Positions 4,144-14,733 of a stretch of 29,769 nucleotides of DNA are shown piece by piece. The translations under genes were made by a program, and so were the position numbers. The notes under the pieces are model-generated. The model saw only the letters and a program-made list of their open reading frames with translations, did not search any database and was not told the origin of the DNA. The DNA is taken from positions 1 through 29,769 of the IMG/VR virus record IMGVR_UViG_3300020578_000313, one strand, 5' to 3'. How positions within the stretch are numbered: the first letter of the stretch is position 1; each line of letters begins with the position of its first letter. This DNA comes from a virus.

Positions 4144-4146
4144 ATA
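4140..4146 (+). promoter_or_regulatory. late promoter motif ATAAATA before gp25
   Basis: ATAAATA matches the core of the T4 late promoter TATAAATA, recognised by the phage sigma factor gp55. It overlaps the stop codon of the previous gene and lies 25 bases before the gp25 start. It probably opens the structural operon. Confidence 0.6.
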
Positions 4147-4171
4147 AAAGTAACTATTCTAGTAATGTCAA

Positions 4172-4573
4172 GTGCCTTTAGAGAATATATCAAAAGGTTT
4201 TAAGGATATTAGTTTGTCTTTTTTAAGACATCCAGTAACCAACGACATTGCAGTGATCAAAAATGAAGATGCCATCAAAAAGGCAGTTGTGAATTTGGTT
4301 AGAACTAAACTTGGCGAGAGGTTTTTTAACTCTTTACTTGGTTCTGATGTAGAAAGTTATCTCTTCGAATTAGCAGATAGTGGAGTGGTTGATCCATTGA
4401 AAGATGAGATCACCACTCTTTTAAATAACTTTGAACCAAGAATCACCACTAGAAAAGTTGATGTTGATATTCCACAAGATAGTAATGAGTTAATTGTAAC
4501 AATTTACTTTGATATTATAGGAATTGCACCAACGCAGATCGTAACCTTCATATTACAACCCACTAGGTACTAA
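4172..4573 (+). CDS. 25: baseplate wedge subunit gp25
   Basis: gp25 is part of the conserved core bundle of the contractile-tail baseplate wedge, together with gp6 and gp7 and joining the sheath. At 133 residues it is almost the length of T4 gp25 (132). It has the GPW/gp25 family features: an N-terminal GFKDISLSF strand, the helix KKAVVNLVRTKLGERFF, a Gly/Asp stretch (LLGSDVESYLFE), and the hallmark EPRI motif in NNFEPRITTRKVDV (residues about 89-102). The start must be GTG at 4172. The nearby ATG at 4165 is out of frame and stops after 12 codons. The stop overlaps the gp6 start (TAATG), so translation is coupled. Confidence 0.93.
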   Translation: MPLENISKGFKDISLSFLRHPVTNDIAVIKNEDAIKKAVVNLVRTKLGERFFNSLLGSDVESYLFELADSGVVDPLKDEITTLLNNFEPRITTRKVDVDIPQDSNELIVTIYFDIIGIAPTQIVTFILQPTRY

Positions 4574-6456
4574 TGGCATTTACAGAGTTTACCAACTTAG
4601 ATTTTGATCAAGTAAAAACTTCCATTAAGGATTACCTTAGGGCGAACTCCACATTTACTGATTTTGACTTTGAAGGTTCCAACTTTTCTGTCCTGATTGA
4701 TATTCTTGCATATAACACTTATATTACTGCCTATAACACCAACATGGTGGCAAATGAGGCATTCATTGATAGTGCAACAATCAGAGAGAATGTAGTATCT
4801 GCAGCAAGAAACATTGGTTATATACCCCTCTCTAGAAGGGCAGCGAAGGCAGATGTTTCCTTTGTGGTGTCTGGTATTAGCACAAGCATTAAAACAGCAA
4901 CCCTGAGGTCAGGACTGGTCTGTACAGGGGATCTAGATAACACAACATACATCTTTTCAACACCAGAAGATGTAACAGTTGGCGTAACTAATGGTGAAGC
5001 AACATTTAATAATGTAGAAATCTATGAAGGAACATATTTAACAAGAACATTTACTGTAGATACATCACAACCTAATCAAAAGTTTATTATTCCAAACCCA
5101 TATGTAGATACTTCTACAATTAGAGTCAATGTAACTAATGGACCAAATGATACTACAAAAGATGAATATGTTGCAGTAGACAATATTGTAGGAATTAACT
5201 CAGAATCTCAGATCTTTTTGATTCAAGAGGTCTCAGATGAAAAATATGAACTTTTCTTTGGAGATGGTGTTTTTGGAAAACAACTCAGCAATGGCGATCA
5301 AATCAATACCTCATACATTGTAACCAATGGATCCAATGGCAATGGAGCATCCAACTTTACATTCTCAGGTGAAGTTGTAGGTAATGATAACTCATCTTTA
5401 AGTGCAAAGGTTGGAATAGTAGTTACTAATCTTCCATCATCTAATGGAGATGATATTCAATCTTTAGAGTCAATTAGATATTATGCCCCAAGATTGTATT
5501 CATCACAATACAGAGCAGTAACTGCCAATGATTATGAAGCACTACTGCCATCAGTTTACCCAAATATTGAGTCAGTCACTGCATATGGTGGCGAAGAACT
5601 TGATCCACCACAATATGGTAAAGTATTCCTAGCAGTAAAACCAAAAAATTCAGATTATCTTTCAGAAGCAACAAAGGAAAGAATTCTAGAAGATCTTAAG
5701 AAGTACACAATTGCAGGCATCAAACCAGAGTTTGTAGATATTAATGTCCTTTACGTGGAACTTGATTCTACATTCTATTACAATTCTAATTTTATTGGAT
5801 CAGTAGATAACTTAAAAACTCAAGTTATTACTGCAATGGATAAATTTGCATTATCACCAGATTTAAACAAATTTGGTGGAAGATTTAAGTACAGCAAAGC
5901 AATTAGAATTATAGATTCTACTAATAAGGCTATTACATCAAACATTACCAAAGTTAAGATAAGACGTAATGTTGGCGTAATCTTAAATCAACCAACTCAA
6001 TATAAAGTCTGCTTTGAAAATAGATTCAGTGCCCTTTCTGCAGGATATAATATTAGATCAACTGGATTCTATATCAAAGATGTAAATAAGGTAGTTTATA
6101 TTACAGATATTCCAAATAGTGACATGAAAACTGGTAATTTATACTTGTTCTCTACTGATGGAAAGACTGTAACCACAGAATCTAAAAAGGTAGGAACAGT
6201 CAATTATATCACTGGTGAATTAGATATAGATAATATAAATGTAACCTCAACTTTGAGACCAAATAACATCATTGAAATTGAAGCTACTCCATATTCTAAT
6301 GATATTATTGCCAAGAAAACAATTTATCTAAAACTAGATGTTGGTGCAAGTAATTTCTCACCAGTTAAAGACATTATTTCTTCTGGAGAAAATGCATCTG
6401 GAAGTAGGTTTGATCCAGAATCAAGTTATTCAACTGATAAAAAAGTAAGAAGCTAA
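4573..6456 (+). CDS. 6: baseplate wedge subunit gp6
   Basis: gp6 is the dimeric ring-forming protein that ties the baseplate wedges together. The 627-residue product is close to T4 gp6 (660). Residues about 55-95 (NMVANEAFIDSATIRENVVS, then AARNIGYIPLSRRAA) carry the Baseplate_J-like N-terminal signature, and FFGDGVFGKQL around 227-237 is the typical strand-turn of this family. The middle has beta-rich insertions. A region near 315-330 (RYYAPRLYSSQYRAVTANDY) is also conserved in J-like proteins. It follows gp25 with a one-base overlap and precedes the gp7-position gene by four bases. The assignment rests on motifs and gene order. Confidence 0.93.
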   Translation: MAFTEFTNLDFDQVKTSIKDYLRANSTFTDFDFEGSNFSVLIDILAYNTYITAYNTNMVANEAFIDSATIRENVVSAARNIGYIPLSRRAAKADVSFVVSGISTSIKTATLRSGLVCTGDLDNTTYIFSTPEDVTVGVTNGEATFNNVEIYEGTYLTRTFTVDTSQPNQKFIIPNPYVDTSTIRVNVTNGPNDTTKDEYVAVDNIVGINSESQIFLIQEVSDEKYELFFGDGVFGKQLSNGDQINTSYIVTNGSNGNGASNFTFSGEVVGNDNSSLSAKVGIVVTNLPSSNGDDIQSLESIRYYAPRLYSSQYRAVTANDYEALLPSVYPNIESVTAYGGEELDPPQYGKVFLAVKPKNSDYLSEATKERILEDLKKYTIAGIKPEFVDINVLYVELDSTFYYNSNFIGSVDNLKTQVITAMDKFALSPDLNKFGGRFKYSKAIRIIDSTNKAITSNITKVKIRRNVGVILNQPTQYKVCFENRFSALSAGYNIRSTGFYIKDVNKVVYITDIPNSDMKTGNLYLFSTDGKTVTTESKKVGTVNYITGELDIDNINVTSTLRPNNIIEIEATPYSNDIIAKKTIYLKLDVGASNFSPVKDIISSGENASGSRFDPESSYSTDKKVRS

Positions 6457-6460
6457 TAAA

Positions 6461-9400
6461 ATGAATCAAGAAAAGAAAGTAGTCAAGATTAGTGACGTAA
6501 TTGAAAATCAAATTCCAGAGTTTTTATTAGCAGAAAATCCAAACTTTGTAGAATTTTTAAAGCAATATTATATTTCACAAGAATTTCAGGGGTCTTCCAC
6601 TGATCTTGCAGAAAACCTTGTTTCATATAAAAATATTGATGCTTTTAATGCAGACAATTTAATTAAAGATACTACACTGACTGTAAATGTAGAATTTTTC
6701 GATGATGTTATTAATGTAGAATCTACTAAAGGTTGGCCAAGAGAATATGGTCTTCTAAAAATTGATAATGAAATAATTACATATACTGGTATTACTACAA
6801 ACACATTCACTGGATGTATAAGAGGATTCAGTGGTATAGAATCACTGACAACCAAAAATAATCCAGAGTTTCTTACATTCAGTTCAACAGAGTCTGATGA
6901 ACATGCATCAGGAGCAACTGTAGTCAATCTAAGTAATTTATTTTTACAAGAGTTCTTTAAAAAAATTAAGTATCAATTTGCTCCTGGATTTGAAGAACTT
7001 GAATTTGATTCACATGTAAATCCACAAAATTTCATAAGCAAAGTAAAATCTTTTTATCAATCAAAAGGAACTGATGAAGCTTATAAGATTTTGTTCAAAG
7101 TTCTATGGAATAAAAACGTAGAAATCTTAAAACCCCAAAAGTTTTGTTTCACTCCTTCAGATGATAAGTGGGTGGTTACTGAAACATTCTTATGTGAATA
7201 TGTCAGTGGAAATCCAATTAATGTAAAAGGTGAAACACTATATCAAGATGAATTTGCAGATGAAGAGGTTTTACCTGCTAGTGGTTCAATTTATGAAGTA
7301 GAGGCATATCCAATTAATGGAAATACCTTCTATAATCTTAAAATTTTTGCAGGGTATTCAAATAACTTAAATCCAAAAGGATCTATTTCAGGAACTTTTA
7401 ATCCTACATCAAAAACTTTTGTTATTGATAATGTAGAACCTAATGCAACTGAAGTTTTTGTAGATTCTACTATTGGATTTCCTAAGTCTGGAACTGTTTT
7501 AATAGGATCTAATACTGTCACTTATACTGATAAAACAAATGATCAATTTTTGAACTGTTCTGGTATTGGATCTGGTATTGTAAGAGGATCAAAAGTTTAT
7601 GCAAGGAATTTTGCATATGCTTATGAAGATGGTGATAAAGATAAACCTGTAAAATTTAGAATTCATAATGTATTGTCTAAAATTGAGTCTAGTGATATTA
7701 AATTTGCTTATTCTGGAGATCCAATTAAAGTCACTGACATTGGAGATCCAAAGAGTTCAGTCTTTGTATCTTCTTTGCTTTACAATCATGCATTAAATGT
7801 TCCTGCTGGAATTGCCACATCTCAAATAACTGACTTTATTAGAAGTTTTACTAAACAAGCGTTTGATACTAATTCTGGATTAGTTTTAACCAAGTATGAG
7901 CATAACTTAAAATCAGGAGACACTGTTGATCTTTATGTTAAAAGCACAAATCAATTAGTTGCACCAAATCTCACTGTTAATACTGCATTAAAAAATGAAT
8001 TTAGTGTTCAGCAAATAACTAATCCTACATTCTTAGGAAAAGAAATTTTCTTTAGAAGAAGAATTAAAAAAACAAAGTCTCCTGCAAATAGCATAGAATC
8101 CATTAGTAACAAATTTATTGCCAACATTCAAGATTCTTTTTCTGATTCAGATAACTACTATTTAACTTCTAATGGATTGCCATCTTATGAAATCAATCCA
8201 TACAAAAGAGAAGTTGACTTTTCTGTTACTGATATAGATTTAAATGGCGGTCATAATTTTTATAGTGGAGAATTAGTTACTGTAGTTGGATATGGAGTGA
8301 GTGGATCATTCTCTAATCAAATTGGAATTTCTACAGGGGTTAGTTATTATGTTTCCAGAGTTAATAGTAATAAAATAAGAGTTTGTGAATCTAGAGAAAA
8401 TGTAGGATTGTCTTCTTATATTAATTTTATAGAATATAATAGTGCAGGAATTGAAACTGCAAATATTAATCAATTAAAGTTGATTAGTTCTCCATTATTT
8501 AATAATAATTTTACTACATCAAAACTGTTTAAAAAACTTCCAAAAGTTCCAGAATATCCACCAACTAAATTAAAAACTCAGGCAGGACCTGTTGGTATTT
8601 TTGTCAATGGAATTGAAATTCAAAATTATAAGTCTTTTGACAAATTATACTATGGAAAAATTGATAATATTACAGTTCTAAATGGTGGAAATAATTATAG
8701 TTTACTAAATCCTCCAAAGTTTAAAATTTTCAATGGAACAATAGAAGATACTCAGACTAGATTACTTCCACAATTAGTGGGCAAATTAAAACAAATTGAC
8801 GTTATTGATTCTGGATTTGATTATGTAGAAGTTCCAACTGTTACAATTCAAGGTGGTAATAATTCAGAAGTAGTAACAGAAGTAAAACTTAAAGAGTCTT
8901 CTAACATAATTACTTTCAACTCAACTACTAAGGATACAGTAGTCAGCACTGCTACTAGTAGTTTTGTTTTGGGGTATCAACATAGGTTTGTAACTGGAGA
9001 ACCAGTAATCTACAAAACTTTTGGCACTAGGCCAATTGGTATTGGGACTGCAACTACAGATGGAACTTTACTTGATGGTTCTGTTTATTATGTTGTTAAT
9101 ATTGGAGCAGGAACTTCTTTTAGAATTGCAAAGAGTAAAGAAGATGCTTTTTCTTTAACAAATACTTTAAAATTAAGAACTAATGGAGGAGGAATAAATC
9201 AATTCATTTCTTTAGAAAAAAGAAACCTTATAGATGAAGTTAGAATTTTAGAAAATAATAAACATTTTCAATATAGAAAACTTTCAACTGGCCCAGAAGG
9301 AATCAATATATATGATGATGTAATCACCATACCAAATCATGGATTTGAAACTGGTGAAGAAATTAGGGTCACTGTGGATGGAACTTATCTTGAGGGATTA

Positions 9401-12400
9401 GAACCAAGTCAATATTATTATATTGTTAAACTAGATAATGATAAATTTAAATTATCATCAACTAAAAATGCAATTAATTATGTTGATATAATTAGCACTG
9501 ACTTTTCTACTACCTATTTCTTTGAATATTCTCCAATTAGAGTAACTATTCAGGGAAGCCTAACAGTATCTGGTGTCTCTACTATTGGATATAATGCAAC
9601 TTTAGTTCCTGTAATTGAGGGTTATGTAGATGGAGTTCAAGTACAACAAGGTCTAGCACAACCAGCAAAATCTGATTTAGGATCTAAAGAAATTATCAAT
9701 TTCAATAATAGTCCTACAATTTTACCATTAGAAGGATCTGATGCAGTCATAGAACCTCTGATTGTAGATGGAAGGGTTAACCAAGTTGTAGTTAAATCCC
9801 AAGGAAAAAATTACTTCAATAATTTTGAACTAGTAGTAAGAGGAGACGGATATGGAGCAAAACTATCTCCAGTAATAGTAAATGGTAAAATTACTGATGT
9901 AAAGATTGTAAATGGTGGGGCAGGGTACACTCAAAATGCAACTTCAATTAGAATATCCCCATTAGGATCTGGAGTAAAATTAAAAGCAAATCTTCAAAGT
10001 TGGACTATTAATGAAGTAGATAAACTTGGATATACTAATGTAGAAAAGGGAATTCTTTTTGGCAAAAAATATTCATTGTTTGGAAATGTGTTTGGACTAT
10101 TTTTCCTAAACACAGACATAAGAACACAATTAGGAATTTCACAGACTCCAACAGCACACTCTCCAATAGTTGGGTGGTCTTATGATGGATGCCCAATTTA
10201 TGGTCCATTTGGATTTACTAATGCAGATGGCACTGGTGGATTGTCTAGAATGAGAAGTGGTTATAGCAAAACCAAGATTAGTCCATCTTCATCATTTGAT
10301 TGTATAGAAGATTATAAGTTTACAAATAGTGGAACACTTGATAAGCATAATGGTAGATATTGTGTAACTCCTGAGTATCCAAATGGTGTTTATGCATACT
10401 TTTGTACTTTAGATAACAACAATATTCCAGAGTTCCCATATGTCATTGGAGATGAATACAACTTTACTCCAAATCCTGAAAACTTTAATTTAAAATATAA
10501 TCAAACTATCAATTTCAACACATTAGATATTGATAAATGCACTAAACCCTATAGAATAGATGATAAAGAAAGTGGATATGAATATTTTAATTTCTTGGAA
10601 AGTGGGATTGTTAATGATGCTATTACTACAGATTCTACTCAAGGAAAAGTAGATAGTCTACTAATAGCAGATAGTGGATCTAATTATGAAGTAGGAGATT
10701 CCATAGTATTTGACAATACTGGAACAGGTGGTTCTGGGGCATTGGCAAAAGTAATAGAAGTGTCTGGGGTAGGAGTAAATACTTTCAGAAGCACTTCAAC
10801 AACATTTAATAATGTAACCTTTACATCTGATAATGGTAAAATAGTTGCTATAACTACATCTTCACATGGATTAATAACTGATTATTATATTAGTATTTCT
10901 GGATTGTCTACATCAATTTATCCAGATGCACAAGGATTTAAAAAGATCACAGTAGATCAGATTACAGTAGGTCTATCAACTTTCTTACCAGATAGCACTG
11001 TCACTGGATTAGTTACATCTATTCAAATTAAAGAATCTATTTCCAACTTTAAGGTAGATTCTAAGATTAAAATTGAAAATGAAACACTAACTATTATAGG
11101 AATTGATAAGATAAACAATTTAATCAATGTATTAAGAGATTCTGGATCTCCAGGACACCTTCAAAATACACCAGTAACGCTACTGCAGAATGAATTTACT
11201 TATGATAATTCATTAAAGTATGTTTTACCTGAACCAAATATATCTTATTATTTTAAATCCTCAGACGCAGTTTCTGTGGGACTTGGAACTACTCCAGGTT
11301 CAGGAAATACTTTATCCATAGTTCCATTTGGTCCAGGGGTTTCTGAAACTAAATTTGTAAGAACTGCTGGAATTTTCTTACCTGGACACCAATTTAAAGA
11401 TGGAGAAAAGGTAACATATACTTCATCTACATCAACTATAGTCAGTAATTTTGGCAATCTAGACCAAATTGCAAATCTTTATATTGTAAATCTAGAAGAC
11501 AATGTAGTTGGATTGGTAACAGACAAGAAAAATATTAAAAATTTGACTAATCTACTGTATTATAGTGCTGCAGGAACTGGAAACACTCATAAATTTACTA
11601 CAAACAGACAAGTAGTTACTGGAATTGCAACAATTACCAATGTAATAGTATCTACTGCAGCAACTCATGGATTGTCTGTGGGAAATATTGTTAAACTTTA
11701 TGCCACATCTGGCATAACAACTGATTTTGTAGTTGGATATTCTACAGCAACAAAGAGAGTGTCTGTAAACTCATCAACTAATCCAAGAATTGATGTTTAT
11801 GAAAATGACATAGTTAGATTTGATATAACTTCTGCAACTCTAGGTGGAACAGAATTTAATTTCTACACTGATCCAAAATTTGAAAATAAGTATTTTGGAA
11901 CTGGAAGTGGCATTGAAGTATCAAAATCTGCGAATTATGTAACATTAGAAATATCAGATCATACACCAAGACTTTTATACTACAACTTAGCATCAACAAC
12001 TAAACAAGTTTTTTCTGATACTACAGTAACTAATGCTAATACTTTGGTTATCAATAAGAGTGCATATAACAATAGTGGATTTATAAGTACATGCACTTCT
12101 AACACATTTACTGTCAATTATCCATTAAACTTAGAAAGACCAAGATATACAAGACCAACCTCTACATTATCATATAGTGTGTTATCTACTGGAATTAAGG
12201 GAGCAATTGTTGCTACTAGATTTAATTCTAAAGGGAGCAATTATAGAAAAATTCCATCTATTAAAGGTATAGTGACCAAATCTGGTACTGGTGCTTCTTT
12301 AATAGCAAATAGCAATAGTATTGGAAAAATTAAAAATCTACAAATTTTAAATACAAAATCAATTTACCCATCAGATAGAACTCTGAGTCCAATATCCAAT

Positions 12401-14716
12401 ATTTTCTCTACTGTAAGAGTAAAAGATAATTTTCAGGTTGGTAATGTTTCAATTTTAAGTGGTGGTAGAAATTATCTGACCCCTCCAATTTTAAAATTAT
12501 ACAATAAGAAAGAAAATACTATTATTTCAAACTTCTCTGCAGCTGCTATCTTAAAAGATAGTTTTGTAGACTCTGTAACAGTATTAAATCCAGGATCTGG
12601 ACTTAAATATACAGATAATCAAGTTATCACTACAAATCATACTAATGGAATTAGAATTTTAGGAGTTTCTGCTTCTGGAGTTTCTGCTCCATTCTTGGTT
12701 ACTTTGACTTTAGAAACTCCACTAGTTGGATTTACCACTGACAATCCTTTAGATATTAAAGTTGGTGATAAAATTTTAGTAGAAGGTGTTCAACACATTA
12801 TTGGAACTGGATACAATTCAAGCAATTATGAGTATGAACCATTTACAGTAACTTATGTAGATCAAGCATTAAGTTCACCAGATGCTGCTCAAATTAGATA
12901 TGAATTGAATACCAATCCAGGATCATTTGTAGAAGCAGGATCATTTGATGCTAAAGTAGTAAAATATGATTATGTGCCACAATTTGAAGTCTCTTTAGTA
13001 GAAAGTGAGTTCTTTAATTCAGAAAAAGTTGATGGTGCTCAAATTATAGATAATGACAACAATACAAAAATTACCAACTTAATTAAAGTAAAATCTGCAG
13101 ATAGTTTATCCAAAGATCAAGTAATTTTTGGACAATCATCCAGATCAAGAGGGAAAATCTTTAGTATTGATAATTTTACAACATCTTTCAAGGTAGATTC
13201 TAGTGTTTCTGAAGAGGTAGGTTGGAAAGACTTTAAAGGAAATCTATCTTCAATTCTTCAAAAATTACCAGATAATGACTATTATCAAAAATTCTCATAT
13301 TCATTAAAGAGTAAAGAACAGTTTGTAACTTGGGATCCTATTGTTTCTGATTTGTCTCATGTTTCTGGATATAAGAAATTTGGAGATTTGATCATTGAAT
13401 CCATTGGTGTTGGAAGTAGTTTGCCAATTAAGTCTGATGCACTTTCTCAAATTAATGTCTTCTTAGAAGGATATGGAAATGTAAATACTGTTTCTGGATT
13501 TGATTTAGTTTCTGAAGAAGATGTTGATGATAATAATGGAGATTACTCTGAATATCTGAAATTTAAGAGCAAAAAACTATCAAACTTCTTATTATCTGTA
13601 GAAAATAGAGTCCTTTCTATAGATGATATTTCTGGATTATTTGATAATGATACTTTCCCAGTTGTAAGTATTCCAATTGATACAGTTGATTCTAATAATA
13701 CAACTGTACTAAAATACATATTCTTTATTGCATCAACCACATCATTCTTTGGAACTTTTGAAATTCCACAACTACTTGAAGTATTTGTCACTAGGAATGG
13801 AAATGATGTAAATCTAACATCATATGCTTATTACTATAGTGGAGAAAATAATCAAATTACAGTTCTTGGCGATATTGAATCTGATGTTAATGCTACAAAC
13901 TTTGATGAAATTGTAATTTCATTCTTACCAAAGAGTCCATTCAACAGTTATGCAATTAGAGCAATTAAAGAAGTTGCTCAAACTAGTGTTGGGATTACTA
14001 CTCAACATATTGGATATAATAAAAACATTGAAGTTACTGTTGGATATGCATCTTCAGCATCTCCAACAACTCAGGTTTTATATTCAATTCCACAATCAGA
14101 GTGTAAGTCTGGAACTGTTTTCTTAGGAATTTCTTCCACAACAAAATCAGTACAACATGCCATTGAAATGTCATTCATAAAAGTGGATAATGACATTAAT
14201 TATAATGTGTATTCAGAACAAAATTACATGAATCTTGGATCTGTTGGTATTACCACTAATGGATCTAACATTGAATTTACTTTTGATCCAGTTGCTGGAA
14301 TAGGAGTTACAGTACATGCTAATTTAAATCTTTTAGTTAATACCCTTGCATCTCCAAATATAGTATTGAATGAATTAACTAGATTAGAAAGTGATGTAGT
14401 TACTTTCTCTGGCACTGGTCCTCAAACCATTGCTAGTGTAACTGATGATTTTGCTGCAAGTAAATTAACTTTAGAAATTGAAAAGACTGTAGGATTAACC
14501 ACAGAAAGATGTTTGGTTCAATTAGATACAATTCATTTTGAAAATTATTTAAACATCACAGAATATGGATTTACAGGCAATCTCCAATTAAATGAGTTTA
14601 CATTTGATTCTACTTATAATTCTGGAACAGGAATTTACATTTTAACAATGGAAGCAGAAGACTCTGCAAACTATGTGGTTAAGTTCTATCAAAGAAGCAT
14701 ATCCAACCCTAATTAA
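6461..14716 (+). CDS. giant baseplate wedge-like structural protein in the gp7 position, with YHYH domain
   Basis: By position between gp6 and gp8 this should be the wedge component corresponding to T4 gp7, but it is 2751 residues against 1032 in T4. Residues 1-230 form a conserved head (VIENQIPEFLLAENPNFVEF near 13-32; NPQNFISKVKSFYQSKGTDE near 187-206) that likely anchors it to gp6. Much of the rest is beta-rich repeats: an IDNEIITYTGI module near 101-111, TGEPVIY...YYVV modules, and Gly-x-Gly/Asn-Tyr-x-x-Pro repeats (for example near 743, 1150, 1405 and 2000). Residues about 1225-1335 form a YHYH-type domain (HSPIVGWSYDGCPIYGPFG from 1233) with the namesake motif changed to YAYF (1311-1314). 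It may be a long peripheral arm. Homology to T4 gp7 itself is not proven. Confidence 0.8.
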   Translation: MNQEKKVVKISDVIENQIPEFLLAENPNFVEFLKQYYISQEFQGSSTDLAENLVSYKNIDAFNADNLIKDTTLTVNVEFFDDVINVESTKGWPREYGLLKIDNEIITYTGITTNTFTGCIRGFSGIESLTTKNNPEFLTFSSTESDEHASGATVVNLSNLFLQEFFKKIKYQFAPGFEELEFDSHVNPQNFISKVKSFYQSKGTDEAYKILFKVLWNKNVEILKPQKFCFTPSDDKWVVTETFLCEYVSGNPINVKGETLYQDEFADEEVLPASGSIYEVEAYPINGNTFYNLKIFAGYSNNLNPKGSISGTFNPTSKTFVIDNVEPNATEVFVDSTIGFPKSGTVLIGSNTVTYTDKTNDQFLNCSGIGSGIVRGSKVYARNFAYAYEDGDKDKPVKFRIHNVLSKIESSDIKFAYSGDPIKVTDIGDPKSSVFVSSLLYNHALNVPAGIATSQITDFIRSFTKQAFDTNSGLVLTKYEHNLKSGDTVDLYVKSTNQLVAPNLTVNTALKNEFSVQQITNPTFLGKEIFFRRRIKKTKSPANSIESISNKFIANIQDSFSDSDNYYLTSNGLPSYEINPYKREVDFSVTDIDLNGGHNFYSGELVTVVGYGVSGSFSNQIGISTGVSYYVSRVNSNKIRVCESRENVGLSSYINFIEYNSAGIETANINQLKLISSPLFNNNFTTSKLFKKLPKVPEYPPTKLKTQAGPVGIFVNGIEIQNYKSFDKLYYGKIDNITVLNGGNNYSLLNPPKFKIFNGTIEDTQTRLLPQLVGKLKQIDVIDSGFDYVEVPTVTIQGGNNSEVVTEVKLKESSNIITFNSTTKDTVVSTATSSFVLGYQHRFVTGEPVIYKTFGTRPIGIGTATTDGTLLDGSVYYVVNIGAGTSFRIAKSKEDAFSLTNTLKLRTNGGGINQFISLEKRNLIDEVRILENNKHFQYRKLSTGPEGINIYDDVITIPNHGFETGEEIRVTVDGTYLEGLEPSQYYYIVKLDNDKFKLSSTKNAINYVDIISTDFSTTYFFEYSPIRVTIQGSLTVSGVSTIGYNATLVPVIEGYVDGVQVQQGLAQPAKSDLGSKEIINFNNSPTILPLEGSDAVIEPLIVDGRVNQVVVKSQGKNYFNNFELVVRGDGYGAKLSPVIVNGKITDVKIVNGGAGYTQNATSIRISPLGSGVKLKANLQSWTINEVDKLGYTNVEKGILFGKKYSLFGNVFGLFFLNTDIRTQLGISQTPTAHSPIVGWSYDGCPIYGPFGFTNADGTGGLSRMRSGYSKTKISPSSSFDCIEDYKFTNSGTLDKHNGRYCVTPEYPNGVYAYFCTLDNNNIPEFPYVIGDEYNFTPNPENFNLKYNQTINFNTLDIDKCTKPYRIDDKESGYEYFNFLESGIVNDAITTDSTQGKVDSLLIADSGSNYEVGDSIVFDNTGTGGSGALAKVIEVSGVGVNTFRSTSTTFNNVTFTSDNGKIVAITTSSHGLITDYYISISGLSTSIYPDAQGFKKITVDQITVGLSTFLPDSTVTGLVTSIQIKESISNFKVDSKIKIENETLTIIGIDKINNLINVLRDSGSPGHLQNTPVTLLQNEFTYDNSLKYVLPEPNISYYFKSSDAVSVGLGTTPGSGNTLSIVPFGPGVSETKFVRTAGIFLPGHQFKDGEKVTYTSSTSTIVSNFGNLDQIANLYIVNLEDNVVGLVTDKKNIKNLTNLLYYSAAGTGNTHKFTTNRQVVTGIATITNVIVSTAATHGLSVGNIVKLYATSGITTDFVVGYSTATKRVSVNSSTNPRIDVYENDIVRFDITSATLGGTEFNFYTDPKFENKYFGTGSGIEVSKSANYVTLEISDHTPRLLYYNLASTTKQVFSDTTVTNANTLVINKSAYNNSGFISTCTSNTFTVNYPLNLERPRYTRPTSTLSYSVLSTGIKGAIVATRFNSKGSNYRKIPSIKGIVTKSGTGASLIANSNSIGKIKNLQILNTKSIYPSDRTLSPISNIFSTVRVKDNFQVGNVSILSGGRNYLTPPILKLYNKKENTIISNFSAAAILKDSFVDSVTVLNPGSGLKYTDNQVITTNHTNGIRILGVSASGVSAPFLVTLTLETPLVGFTTDNPLDIKVGDKILVEGVQHIIGTGYNSSNYEYEPFTVTYVDQALSSPDAAQIRYELNTNPGSFVEAGSFDAKVVKYDYVPQFEVSLVESEFFNSEKVDGAQIIDNDNNTKITNLIKVKSADSLSKDQVIFGQSSRSRGKIFSIDNFTTSFKVDSSVSEEVGWKDFKGNLSSILQKLPDNDYYQKFSYSLKSKEQFVTWDPIVSDLSHVSGYKKFGDLIIESIGVGSSLPIKSDALSQINVFLEGYGNVNTVSGFDLVSEEDVDDNNGDYSEYLKFKSKKLSNFLLSVENRVLSIDDISGLFDNDTFPVVSIPIDTVDSNNTTVLKYIFFIASTTSFFGTFEIPQLLEVFVTRNGNDVNLTSYAYYYSGENNQITVLGDIESDVNATNFDEIVISFLPKSPFNSYAIRAIKEVAQTSVGITTQHIGYNKNIEVTVGYASSASPTTQVLYSIPQSECKSGTVFLGISSTTKSVQHAIEMSFIKVDNDINYNVYSEQNYMNLGSVGITTNGSNIEFTFDPVAGIGVTVHANLNLLVNTLASPNIVLNELTRLESDVVTFSGTGPQTIASVTDDFAASKLTLEIEKTVGLTTERCLVQLDTIHFENYLNITEYGFTGNLQLNEFTFDSTYNSGTGIYILTMEAEDSANYVVKFYQRSISNPN

Positions 14717-14717
14717 A

Positions 14718-14724
14718 ATAAATA
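14718..14724 (+). promoter_or_regulatory. late-promoter-like motif ATAAATA
   Basis: ATAAATA lies in the 17-base gap before the next gene. It is only nine bases from the ATG, so a transcript starting here would have almost no leader. It may be weak or a chance match in AT-rich DNA. Confidence 0.3.
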
Positions 14725-14733
14725 CTTTAAAAA

